Shown here in pieces: positions 26,612-34,667 of a stretch of 64,000 nt of DNA; within the stretch, counting starts at the first letter, position 1, and every line of letters begins with the position of its first letter. The position numbers and the translations under genes are program-made. Location of the stretch: positions 62,001-126,000 of the forward strand of contig NZ_JATV01000008.1 in assembly GCF_000611675.1 (NCBI RefSeq). The letters are read 5' to 3'. The notes beneath the pieces are model-generated. The model saw only the letters and a program-made list of their open reading frames with translations. It did not search any database and was not told the DNA's origin. The stretch is from Flavobacterium succinicans LMG 10402. Its GTDB lineage: Bacteria; Bacteroidota; Bacteroidia; Flavobacteriales; Flavobacteriaceae.

Positions 26612-26860
26612 TTATACCTTTCGTGCGTGAATAATACTATTTCATGTCATTTTTTTATTCTTGATTTTGCTACTCTTGTAATTTTAGTAAAGAAATTAAA
26701 GGGGGATAATATTTATTTTGAATCTTCTTCTAATTCATTTCTCATAATAACCAACATCTGTTTTATAAGATTTATAAAATTTGGTTAGTGCGAGATAGGT
26801 AAGAATAGTAAAAATGCTGGAGCAGAAAACCACTTAAAAAAAGAACGGTTTCGTTTGGTA
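26612..26860 (+). repeat. Island leader repeat R1, upstream of tyrosinase
   Basis: The first ~90 bases match 29933-30022 at roughly 85-90% by eye (TTATACCTTTC, TTTCATGTCATTTTTTT, CTCTTGTAATTTTA, GAAATTAAAG). Further on both copies share GGAGCAGAAAACCAC (26819-26833) and a GGTTTCGT/TGTTTCGT end. It fills most of the 438-base gap before the tyrosinase gene and probably carries the promoter and a long leader. No gene is visible in the gap. Confidence 0.85.
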
Positions 26861-26906
26861 AATAATGACTTTAATAAATTAAGACAACCAACTAAATAAC
26901 TAAAAT

Positions 26907-28769
26907 ATGAATTCATTTATTGGAAAATGGGTAGATCAACAAAATGTGTTAATCACAATTACTGGATCTAAAACGAGTATTAGTGTAAGCTACAGCAACG
27001 GGCGAGGTCCTTTTCAAGGCACTTTAAGTAGTTCTAATCCATTAGTAGTTACCGTAAATTTTACGGATGATGGAGGAAATAAAACAGGGACATTATCAAG
27101 TAATAATGATGAGATAGATTGGGATAATGGAACAACTTGGAAACAATTAGTTTATTTAAGAAGAAATGCTTGGGATGCCAATAACGGTGGGCAGTTTGTG
27201 GATCAATCGGGAAATTACACAGACCTATATTGGTATGCAAAAGCTGTACAGGTAATGCAATCTCGCCCAATAAGCGATCCTACTAGCTGGTGGTTTTACG
27301 CTGCAATTCATGGAGAATTACTACTGCCTGAATCGGTATATCCAAAGCCGTACCAATATCTAAATTGGGTAAATATTAGTTATATAGGATCTGCAGCAAA
27401 TTTGAGTACACTTCCATCCAAGTCATTAACCAATCTTTTTTGGGATCAGTGTCAGCACGGAACTTGGTTTTTTCCTCCGTGGCATAGAGGGTATTTGGTA
27501 GCACTCGAAAATATTCTTCGTACAATTATTGCTGAATTAAAAGGACCTTCGGACTGGGCATTACCATATTGGAATTATTTAAGTCAAACAACGGTTTATG
27601 TTGAGTCTAATATCCCTCCAGCATTTACAGTTACTGTTTTACCTGATAACACACCAAATCCTTTGTATGTGCCTGAGCGATATGGTTCTAGTGTTCAGGT
27701 AGGTAACGACGAGAATGAAGCAAATGATGAATGCCAATGGGATACCATATACAGTGAAGAGAAAGCACCATCACAATCCGGTCCAGGAGATTTAAATGGT
27801 TATTTTTACGGAGGAGGCGAAACTGGATTTTCACATAGTGGTTCAGAGACAGGAGATCTTGAGCAGAATCCTCATAATTTCGTTCACGGTATGGTGGGTG
27901 GCCAAAATGCTGCAAAACAGATTGGTCTTATGGGCGTTCCCGCAACAGCAGGACTCGACCCTATATTTTTCTTGCATCATTCTAATATTGATCGTATGTG
28001 GGATGCTTGGAATATAACAGGAAATAATAGTAATCCATCGGATGCAGATTGGCTAGTGGGGCCTACAGCGAATGGTAATTCACAATTTGCTATGCCGTTG
28101 GATTCATCAGGAACTCCTTGGTATTACACGCCTGGAGATGTTCAATCAACCAATAATTTGAAGTATAATGGATCTTATTATTCTTATACATATAGTGATC
28201 TCTCTTTAACTTCTTATGACACTGTTAAACCGAGTTCTCAACAAGACAGTTTATCAGATAGATTAACTAAATTGGGAGCAACAAATTTAGAAACAGCAGT
28301 TAAGATGACAAATCAAACGAACAATGAATTAGTAGGTGCAAGTAATGGTTCAATTATTTTAAAAAACACAGAAGCTAAAGCTACTGTACAATTGGACAAA
28401 ACAGCATGGAAATCAGTAAAGAATAGTCTTTTAAAAGCGTCTGTTTCTGCTGTTCCTGACGAGGTGTATCTCCAGTTAGAAGGTGTAAAAGGTGGCGGAG
28501 ACTCTAATTTTCTTTCAGTTTATGTAAATCAAACATTTGTGAAATCTGTTTCTCTTTTTGGACTCATTGGGGCATCGATGAAAAACTCGTCTCACGGAGG
28601 AGCTGGACTTACTTATAAATTCAATATCACAAGTATTATTGATCAATTACACCTTGAAAACGCAATTGATATTGATGCGATAGATATTCAAATAAAGAGT
28701 AAAGATACTCTTCTAGATGGTAATGAAATTACAGTTGAGCGAATAGGAATTTACCGTTCAGGGCAATAA
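26907..28769 (+). CDS. Tyrosinase-family type-3 copper oxidase
   Basis: A 620-aa enzyme expected to oxidise phenols or catechols to o-quinones. CuA ligands are H135, H184 and H193 (CQHGTWFFPPWHRG; Cys182 could form a Cys-His thioether). CuB ligands are H323, H327 (HNFVHG) and H357/H358 in DPIFFLHHSNIDRMWDAW. Residues 1-85 are an extra beta-rich domain. The C-terminal ~150 residues resemble the beta-barrel cap of plant polyphenol oxidases, which can shield the active site. No signal peptide is seen. It is translated just ahead of a DUF2182 gene, a likely metal-handling partner. Confidence 0.9.
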   Translation: MNSFIGKWVDQQNVLITITGSKTSISVSYSNGRGPFQGTLSSSNPLVVTVNFTDDGGNKTGTLSSNNDEIDWDNGTTWKQLVYLRRNAWDANNGGQFVDQSGNYTDLYWYAKAVQVMQSRPISDPTSWWFYAAIHGELLLPESVYPKPYQYLNWVNISYIGSAANLSTLPSKSLTNLFWDQCQHGTWFFPPWHRGYLVALENILRTIIAELKGPSDWALPYWNYLSQTTVYVESNIPPAFTVTVLPDNTPNPLYVPERYGSSVQVGNDENEANDECQWDTIYSEEKAPSQSGPGDLNGYFYGGGETGFSHSGSETGDLEQNPHNFVHGMVGGQNAAKQIGLMGVPATAGLDPIFFLHHSNIDRMWDAWNITGNNSNPSDADWLVGPTANGNSQFAMPLDSSGTPWYYTPGDVQSTNNLKYNGSYYSYTYSDLSLTSYDTVKPSSQQDSLSDRLTKLGATNLETAVKMTNQTNNELVGASNGSIILKNTEAKATVQLDKTAWKSVKNSLLKASVSAVPDEVYLQLEGVKGGGDSNFLSVYVNQTFVKSVSLFGLIGASMKNSSHGGAGLTYKFNITSIIDQLHLENAIDIDAIDIQIKSKDTLLDGNEITVERIGIYRSGQ

Positions 28770-28778
28770 GTGAATAAA

Positions 28779-29531
28779 ATGAAGCTTTCTCAAAATAAAC
28801 GAATTACGATTAGTTTGTTGGCAATAAGTGCTTTGTTTTGGATGTTGCTTTTGGTAAACCCAGGACATATTATGGCTATGAGATACTGTCATGTTTTTGC
28901 TTCATGTCCTTCTCCTACATCATATCAGATGTTGCTTGGCATGAAGTTTTTTTCATCCCAGTTTATTGGTTGGGGACTTATGGTGGTAGCAATGATGCTT
29001 CCTAAATTAATTCTACCGATTCAGTTTATTTACCAACAAAGTTTTAAGCGCTATCGTTTTGTATGTGCTTTAGTATTCGTGTTGGGTTATATACAGATTT
29101 GGATGATTGCTGGTTTTTTTATGATAGCAGTAATAATGGGATTTAATCTTTTACTACCAATGTCTTACATTCCGGCAATGGGGTTGTTTGCTATGGCTAT
29201 AGTGTGGGAAATTTCACCAATGAAACAGTGGTTTTTAAACCTTGGTCATGATCATCGAATTTTATCAGCTTTTGGGTTAAAGGCTTTTAGAGACTCATTG
29301 TTTTTTGGACTTACCCACGGTGTTTGGTGTTTTGGCTCTGGATGGGCATTGATGCTATTTCCTATGCTATTACCCAAAGGGCATAATCTAGCAATGTTAC
29401 TGGTGACTTTTATTATGATTAGTGAGCATCTAGAAAATCCTAGATTTCCGATGTGGTTTCTTACCCCTCGATTGAAATTGTTGAAAATCATTATTGCTCA
29501 GACTAGAATTAAATTGATAACTTCTTTTTGA
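28779..29531 (+). CDS. DUF2182 membrane protein (putative metal-binding)
   Basis: A 250-aa integral membrane protein with about six hydrophobic segments. GWGLMVVAMMLPK near residue 70 and the surrounding layout match DUF2182, a family annotated as predicted metal-binding membrane proteins. Cysteines and histidines in RYCHVFASCPS, and the HGVWCFGSGW block, could bind copper. A GTG at 28770 directly abuts the tyrosinase stop and is an alternative start; the ATG at 28779 is preferred. Coupling to a copper enzyme suggests copper delivery, which is inference. It ends at a terminator. Confidence 0.75.
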   Translation: MKLSQNKRITISLLAISALFWMLLLVNPGHIMAMRYCHVFASCPSPTSYQMLLGMKFFSSQFIGWGLMVVAMMLPKLILPIQFIYQQSFKRYRFVCALVFVLGYIQIWMIAGFFMIAVIMGFNLLLPMSYIPAMGLFAMAIVWEISPMKQWFLNLGHDHRILSAFGLKAFRDSLFFGLTHGVWCFGSGWALMLFPMLLPKGHNLAMLLVTFIMISEHLENPRFPMWFLTPRLKLLKIIIAQTRIKLITSF

Positions 29532-29590
29532 ATTTAGTTACTAAACCGAGATTATCTATAAAATTAATATCACTTATAATTTACTTCTTA

Positions 29591-29638
29591 AACTGATACT
29601 CTTGTATTTTAATAAAAAAATAGGAGTATCAGTTTTTT
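29591..29638 (+). terminator. Terminator after the DUF2182 gene
   Basis: AACTGATACTC pairs perfectly with GAGTATCAGTT, followed by TTTTT. It closes the tyrosinase-DUF2182 operon. Between here and 29933 the 711-base gap is AT-rich and shows nothing recognisable. Confidence 0.85.
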
Positions 29639-29932
29639 GCGGATTATTATTTTAGCTATGTGCCTAGCTTTAATTTTAAAAAAAGAATACTATCGTAGAG
29701 CTTATCTATTGAAAAAAAACACAATGTCATAAATTTTTCCTATTAAATTAAGGTAGAGATTTAGTGTAAAAAGATGGTTACTCATAAAAAGTATACTCAA
29801 AAGGAAATCCCTCTATAATAAAACATATAGTGTTTTTTAATTTTTATTAAGAAGCTACTTTCTATAGTAAATCAAAAAAATGTTAATACTTGATAATCAG
29901 TATTTTGCAAATCAAGTAACTTGTTGTGCTTT

Positions 29933-30181
29933 TTATACCTTTCATGCTTGAATAATTCTGTTTCATGTCATTTTTTTAGTCTTGACTTTGCTTCTCTTGT
30001 AATTTTAATAATGAAATTAAAGAGGCGTACTACTTATTTTTGGAATTTTTATGATTCATTTTTTATAAAATAACGAACATGTTTTTAGTGAGTTATAAAA
30101 TTTATTTAGAGAAACCTATAAAGGATAATTAATTCAAAATTGTGGAGCAGAAAACCACGTTAAATAAACGAACTGTTTCGT
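29933..30181 (+). repeat. Island leader repeat R2, upstream of the 219-aa gene
   Basis: A diverged copy of 26612-26860. GTGG-agcagaaaa-CCAC (30142-30158) forms a small hairpin at the position of the same motif in R1. It is followed by a second hairpin, AAGGC..GCCTT (30195-30216), that recurs at 31189-31210. Confidence 0.85.
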
Positions 30182-30242
30182 ACAGTTATATACGAAGGCG
30201 GAATCTGAAAAGCCTTATGAGTAAGAATAAAAACTAATTGTT

Positions 30243-30902
30243 ATGCAAGCTATACCTGTAAAAGTTAAAAACGTGAGTGTATATCCTTATGTTGATTGGA
30301 ATGGTGGAGGTGTTGGGCCGGTGATTCTTCCTGTTATTGAGGGAGCAAGTGGGACTTATGCTGTTGGGACACTTATAATGTCTGCTTTTTACAATCTTGA
30401 TTTAGATTCAGGAAATCAAAGCCCTCAACTTGTTATGCATCAACGCTATGTGGCAATGGGAGAGACGGAAGATGGCGCACCATTTACTACTCCGTGGATG
30501 TATTGTACTAATACTAGTAATCAGCCTCAGTTTGGTAGAACTATTAGAATGAATCAACAAGATTCTGAAACAATTAACATGGATGCTGCTATGTTACCAG
30601 CTTACATTACTTTGGGATCTCTAACTGATATTACGGTGAGTCAGTTATTTTCACCGCCAGCAATTGGAGAGTTAATGCTGATTGAAAATGGCTCAGGTAA
30701 TGTAATTGCTACTAAGACAGGAACACCTCATGAAATGGGAGTAGAAGTTGTTGGAGGAAAACGTGTCGGCACATTAAGAGTAGGAATGAAAAACATTATG
30801 ATTACTGGTAAGAACAAAGAAGGCAAAACCTTTACCATGGGTAATTTAACTTGTTTGAGCTCAAATGAAACAGCACTTTTTTTACAGGAATTTAAATTCT
30901 AA
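30243..30902 (+). CDS. Unrecognised 219-aa protein of the island
   Basis: I do not recognise this protein. It has no signal peptide or membrane segment. It is rich in Gly, Thr, Met and short beta-like stretches (VSVYPYVDWNGGGVGPVILPVIEG, cut here by a turn; VGTLIMSAFYNLDLDSG; MGVEVVGGKRVGTLRVGMKNIMI), suggesting a beta-sandwich or barrel. It has two cysteines, in WMYCTNTS and LTCLSS. It sits under leader repeat R2 and directly upstream of the two short peptide genes, so it may bind, carry or export the peptides or product. The start ATG follows a conserved hairpin and an A-rich segment. Confidence 0.75.
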   Translation: MQAIPVKVKNVSVYPYVDWNGGGVGPVILPVIEGASGTYAVGTLIMSAFYNLDLDSGNQSPQLVMHQRYVAMGETEDGAPFTTPWMYCTNTSNQPQFGRTIRMNQQDSETINMDAAMLPAYITLGSLTDITVSQLFSPPAIGELMLIENGSGNVIATKTGTPHEMGVEVVGGKRVGTLRVGMKNIMITGKNKEGKTFTMGNLTCLSSNETALFLQEFKF

Positions 30903-30986
30903 AGACTAGATTGTTTTTTATAAAATGTATTAGATAGGAATAAGAAAATGTGAATAAAAAATCATTAACAATTAAAAATGTAAATC

Positions 30987-31166
30987 ATGGGAATAATGAT
31001 GCCTTATGGAGCCGCAATTCGAGAAGCTATTGCTTCAAACGATTTGGAAAAAATGCAAGCCATAGCTGAACAAACAAAACAAATTGTAAAAGGACAAGGA
31101 GATATGCATGTTGCATTGTTAGAATTATTAGAAGCAATTGATTCTTTAAAAAAAAACTTTAAATAA
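30987..31166 (+). CDS. DUF1843-like short peptide 1 (candidate precursor)
   Basis: A 59-aa acidic/helical peptide, MGIMMPYGAAIREAIASNDL onward, ending in LLEAIDSLKKNFK. The Y-x-A-x-I-R-E-A-I-x-S-N-D-L-E-K-M core and length match short DUF1843-type proteins as I remember them. It is nearly identical in layout to the next peptide and lies just upstream of a radical SAM/SPASM gene, the usual arrangement for a modified precursor peptide. No Cys, Ser/Thr-rich core or GG leader is present, so the modified residues may be Tyr7, Asn18 or Asp19. Function is inferred from context. Confidence 0.8.
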   Translation: MGIMMPYGAAIREAIASNDLEKMQAIAEQTKQIVKGQGDMHVALLELLEAIDSLKKNFK

Positions 31167-31188
31167 TTACTGACTTGTACAGCAAAAC

Positions 31189-31225
31189 AAGGGTGTAGCC
31201 GAAAAACCTTAAGAGTAGGAATAAC
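31189..31225 (+). repeat. Hairpin-plus-spacer repeat upstream of peptide 2
   Basis: AAGG-N14-CCTT (31189-31210) followed by AAGAGTAGGAATAA matches AAGGC-N12-GCCTT and ATGAGTAAGAATAA at 30195-30230. The stem changes but stays paired, and both lie ~20-35 bases before a start codon, so this is probably a 5'-leader or translation element. Confidence 0.6.
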
Positions 31226-31242
31226 TATAAAATATACGTATC

Positions 31243-31413
31243 ATGGGAGTAGTAATGCTTTACGCAGCAGGAATCAGAGAGGCAATAGTTTCAAATGATT
31301 TAGAAAAAATGATTGCAGTAGCCGAACAAGCTAAACAAACTGTCAGAGAACAAAAAGATTTAAGTGCAGCATTGTTAGAATTGCTTGATGCAATTGACGC
31401 ACTAAAAAAGTAA
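31243..31413 (+). CDS. DUF1843-like short peptide 2 (candidate precursor)
   Basis: A 56-aa peptide, MGVVMLYAAGIREAIVSNDL onward, ending LLDAIDALKK. It shares the IREAIxSNDLEKM core, the AEQxKQxV segment and the ALLELLxAIDxLKK tail with peptide 1, so the two are tandem duplicates. The conserved Tyr7 is kept. A terminator stands between this gene and the radical SAM gene, which would allow much more peptide than enzyme. Tandem precursor genes of this kind are common in RiPP clusters; whether these are precursors or small carrier/scaffold proteins is not known. Confidence 0.8.
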   Translation: MGVVMLYAAGIREAIVSNDLEKMIAVAEQAKQTVREQKDLSAALLELLDAIDALKK

Positions 31414-31425
31414 TCAAAATTGGAG

Positions 31426-31463
31426 AGCGGTTTTTTAAGTTTTACTTTTTAAACCGCTTTTTT
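31426..31463 (+). terminator. Terminator between peptides and radical SAM gene
   Basis: AGCGGTTT pairs with AAACCGCT (partial extension by TAAGT/ACTT), followed by TTTTTT. Partial read-through would lower enzyme expression relative to the peptides. Confidence 0.8.
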
Positions 31464-31495
31464 AGTGATTTACGGAACTGAAATAGCAAAAAAAA

Positions 31496-32920
31496 ATGGA
31501 AAAAACTTCTACACGATACAGAGTAAGAGATGATTATAAAACAGCTACCCCCGTTCATGTAGTTTGGGAAATAACGTTAGCTTGTAATTTAAAATGCTCA
31601 CATTGTGGTTCAAGAGCCGGTAAAGTTAGACCTGGTGAATTGACTACAGAACAATGTTTTGATGTTATTGATAGTCTAAAACGTCTAGGAACAAGAGAAA
31701 TTACTATTATAGGTGGAGAAGCTTTTTTGAGAAAAGATTGGTTAGATATTATTCAAAGAATTCATCAAAGCGGTATGGAATGTTCTATGCAATCTGGAGC
31801 CTATAATCTTACAGAGCAACGAATTATTGATGCAAAAAAAGCAGGAATTAGAAATATAGGTGTTTCCTTAGATGGACTGCCAGCTACACATAATAAAATA
31901 AGAGGAAGAAGCGATTCTTTTGATCATGTTATCAATTGTTTGCAATTATTGAAGCAGCACAATATACCCTCTAGCGTAAATACAGTTGTTACAAAAAGAA
32001 GCAAAAATGAATTGAAAGAACTTTTGGATGTATTAATCGAAAATGGGGTGAAAAATTGGCAAATACAATTGGCTGTTGCCATGGGCAATGCCGTAGATAA
32101 TTCGGAAGAATTAATTGTACAGCCCTACGAGTTAATAGATTTTTATGACAAACTTATTGTAATCTACAGAAAAGCCTTAGCTAATAATGTTTTAATTCAA
32201 GCAGGAAATAATATAGGTTATTTTGGACCGTATGAACACATTTGGCGACAAGGAAATGAAAAATATTATACCGGATGTTCAGCAGGACATACCGGAATTG
32301 GAATTGAAGCAGATGGTAAGATCAAAGGTTGTCCATCACTGCCTACAACCGAATACACTGGTGGAAATGTAAAAGATATGAAGTTGGAAGATATCTGGAA
32401 ATATAGTGAAGAAATGGTTTTTTCTCGATATCGAAATAAAGAAGAATTATGGGGAGGTTGCAAAGGTTGCTATTATGAATCCTCCTGTTTGGCAGGCTGT
32501 ACCTGGACTAGTCACGTTTTATTTGGTAAAAGAGGTAATAATCCTTTTTGCCATTATAGAGCGTTAGAATTAAAAAAGAAGGGGCTACACGAACGTATAA
32601 GAAAAATACAAGAAGCACCTGGATTATCATTTGACATAGGCCTTTTTGAAATTGTAGTAGAAAATGAAAAAGGTGAAATAGTAGAAGTGCAATCACCTAA
32701 CGATGTCGCTCCGATCTCAGTTTTGTCTAATTCTGATAGAATACCCAGAATCCCAAAGGCGCTTAAAATGTGTAATGGTTGTGATAATTATGTTTATGAA
32801 GAAGAGGTTATATGTACTTTTTGTAAATCCGATATTCAAAAGGTAAACGAAGAATATGCCCAAAAGTTACAGAGAGCAATTGTTTCGTTAGAAAAATTAG
32901 AACTTTTAATGATGAAATAA
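31496..32920 (+). CDS. Radical SAM/SPASM peptide-modifying enzyme
   Basis: A 474-aa enzyme. The 4Fe-4S site is CxxxCxxC at C30, C34 and C37 (ACNLKCSHCG), followed by GGE at 73-75 for SAM binding. A SPASM domain for auxiliary clusters holds C261, C279, C322, C325, C331, C335 and C352. The extra C-terminal part (about 375-474) carries CNGC (426-429) and CTFC (440-443), a zinc-ribbon pattern, then a helix. It probably modifies the two short peptides upstream. From memory, a maturase family associated with GDL-motif short peptides has this shape; the peptides here read NDL. The methyltransferase gene starts right after its stop. Confidence 0.88.
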   Translation: MEKTSTRYRVRDDYKTATPVHVVWEITLACNLKCSHCGSRAGKVRPGELTTEQCFDVIDSLKRLGTREITIIGGEAFLRKDWLDIIQRIHQSGMECSMQSGAYNLTEQRIIDAKKAGIRNIGVSLDGLPATHNKIRGRSDSFDHVINCLQLLKQHNIPSSVNTVVTKRSKNELKELLDVLIENGVKNWQIQLAVAMGNAVDNSEELIVQPYELIDFYDKLIVIYRKALANNVLIQAGNNIGYFGPYEHIWRQGNEKYYTGCSAGHTGIGIEADGKIKGCPSLPTTEYTGGNVKDMKLEDIWKYSEEMVFSRYRNKEELWGGCKGCYYESSCLAGCTWTSHVLFGKRGNNPFCHYRALELKKKGLHERIRKIQEAPGLSFDIGLFEIVVENEKGEIVEVQSPNDVAPISVLSNSDRIPRIPKALKMCNGCDNYVYEEEVICTFCKSDIQKVNEEYAQKLQRAIVSLEKLELLMMK

Positions 32921-33511
32921 ATGAGAGCTTTCAATCAACTACAAACTGAAATTGATACTTATTCTGAAAGTATTGAAAATACATTGAGCCTGTCAGCAAT
33001 TACAATTCAACATGGGCTTAATTCTTTTCGATATGGATCTTCTAGCTTTTTGGATGTGATTTTTGATGCTATCCAGGTAACAAGTGAAACGGTTTTTTAT
33101 GATTTGGGTTCGGGTTATGGGAATATCATTTTGTTTGGAGCTTTAAAATATCCTGAAGCACAATTTAAAGGGATTGAAATCCTACCTGAACGAAATCAAG
33201 TTTGCGCATCCATAATTCAAAAAGAGCAAATAGCAAATGCTAGTGTTATTTGTGGCGATATTTTGAAAGCCGATGTTTCTGATGGAAATATCTTCTATCT
33301 CTACAATCCTCTTTTTGATTTTCAATATGGTGAATTGTTAAACAAATTATATCAAATTTCATTGATCAAATCGATTGTGGTGATTGCAGAGTCACGTTGT
33401 GTATACTTCGATCAAACCGATTGGTTAGAAGAGTATCATGTAATAGATATTGATATTGTTCGGAAAATAAAATATTATCGTTCAAAATCGCTTAATCATA
33501 ATTTACGGTAA
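32921..33511 (+). CDS. DOT1-like SAM-dependent methyltransferase
   Basis: A 196-aa class I methyltransferase. The SAM loop is FYDLGSGYGN at about residues 59-68, followed by FKGIEILPERNQVC, as in DOT1-type enzymes. The third motif is FYLYNPLFDF. Its ATG abuts the radical SAM stop codon, so the two are translationally coupled and probably act on the same substrate. It could methylate a side chain of the peptides or a later intermediate; the target is not shown by the sequence. Confidence 0.8.
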   Translation: MRAFNQLQTEIDTYSESIENTLSLSAITIQHGLNSFRYGSSSFLDVIFDAIQVTSETVFYDLGSGYGNIILFGALKYPEAQFKGIEILPERNQVCASIIQKEQIANASVICGDILKADVSDGNIFYLYNPLFDFQYGELLNKLYQISLIKSIVVIAESRCVYFDQTDWLEEYHVIDIDIVRKIKYYRSKSLNHNLR

Positions 33512-33627
33512 TAAAATGGATTAGAGTAAACAAGTAATTTGCTATTTCATGCAATGTTATTGTTGATTTGAAAAAGGAACCTTGTTTGAATTTATTGAGC
33601 ATTTAATTATAAAAAAGGTTTAGGTTT

Positions 33628-34584
33628 ATGTTGAGGTATACTGTGGTCATTCCTTTGTTTAATAAAGAAAAATATATTGCAAAAACAATTTCTTCTTTGG
33701 CTTTTCAAACTAAAAAGCCTCATGAAATAATTCTAGTAGATGACGCTAGTACTGACGCAAGCTTAGAGGTCGCTAAAAATAGTTTTTTAATGCATAACGA
33801 AGCTTTTTCTACTACTAAAATTGAAACTATTGCATTAACAAAAAACTCAGGGCCAGGTAATGCTAGAAATATTGGATTAGAAATAGCAACTGGAGATTTC
33901 ATTAGTTTTTTGGATGGAGACGATTACTATGAAAAAGAGTTTATTGAAACGGCTGTGAAGTATATGTTCAAAGAACAAATAAACTTTTTAGTAGTCGGAA
34001 TAAAATTGAATCCATCTGGCGCAGAGTTACCTCAAATAAAAAAAATAAAGCAACATCTTACTCCAATAAATAATGAGTTGTTTGGTTTACATCATCCTTT
34101 ATTCGCGGTTAGCTCCCCTTATTTTTTTATGGGACGCGGGAGTAATGTTGTTGTCGCTCGTAAATGTATAGGTTCACATCGTTATGAAGTCGGGTCTTTA
34201 TTGAATGAAGGTGTTGATTTTTGGTATAGAGTTTTAAAATCAGTAGTTGAAAATAAAGCGACGAGTATTGGACTATTAACTGGAAGTTATATTCGCGTAA
34301 CAGAAGTACAAGGAAGTCTCTCTAGAAAGAAGTATACGCATTGGAAAGAACTAAATATTCCGCCAACTGTAAGACGTTATGAAAGAAGCGATGATCCATT
34401 TGATTTGCAATTGGTTGGAATGCTAAGCTTACGTTGGTTTGGACATGCTATGAAAAACTTAGAGGATATAAATCATAAAATAATCTTTACCTATCACCAT
34501 AAAAAAATTTGGATAAAAGCACTTGTATATAGGCTTAAAAGACGTTTTGTGAAAACAAAATTAAAAACTCAAGTTATATTGTAA
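33628..34584 (+). CDS. Glycosyltransferase family 2 (paralogue 1)
   Basis: A 318-aa GT2 enzyme: VVIPLFNKEKYIAKTISSL at the N-terminus, LVDDASTDAS, GPGNARNIGLEIATGD and the metal-binding FLDGDD at residues 94-99. The C-terminal half (NEGVDFWYRVLK, EVQGSLSRKKYTHW, GMLSLRWFGHAM) is shared with the gene at 36948-37871, so the two are paralogues. It ends at a terminator and closes the transcript that starts at or after the peptide genes. Sugar and acceptor are unknown. Confidence 0.85.
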   Translation: MLRYTVVIPLFNKEKYIAKTISSLAFQTKKPHEIILVDDASTDASLEVAKNSFLMHNEAFSTTKIETIALTKNSGPGNARNIGLEIATGDFISFLDGDDYYEKEFIETAVKYMFKEQINFLVVGIKLNPSGAELPQIKKIKQHLTPINNELFGLHHPLFAVSSPYFFMGRGSNVVVARKCIGSHRYEVGSLLNEGVDFWYRVLKSVVENKATSIGLLTGSYIRVTEVQGSLSRKKYTHWKELNIPPTVRRYERSDDPFDLQLVGMLSLRWFGHAMKNLEDINHKIIFTYHHKKIWIKALVYRLKRRFVKTKLKTQVIL

Positions 34585-34601
34585 GAAAAAGAAGTTTAAA
34601 T

Positions 34602-34632
34602 GCACACGAAAACCGGTGTGCTTTTGTTTTTT
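34602..34632 (+). terminator. Terminator after GT2 paralogue 1
   Basis: GCACAC (34602-34607) pairs with GTGTGC (34616-34621) around an 8-base loop and is followed by TTTTGTTTTTT. Confidence 0.65.
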
Positions 34633-34667
34633 ATTAGATATTTATCGTAGCAAAGATTTTTCGTTTT

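Noticed and set aside
26612..30181. Leader repeats as a CRISPR-like array
   Set aside because: Only two long diverged copies 3.3 kb apart, with genes between them.
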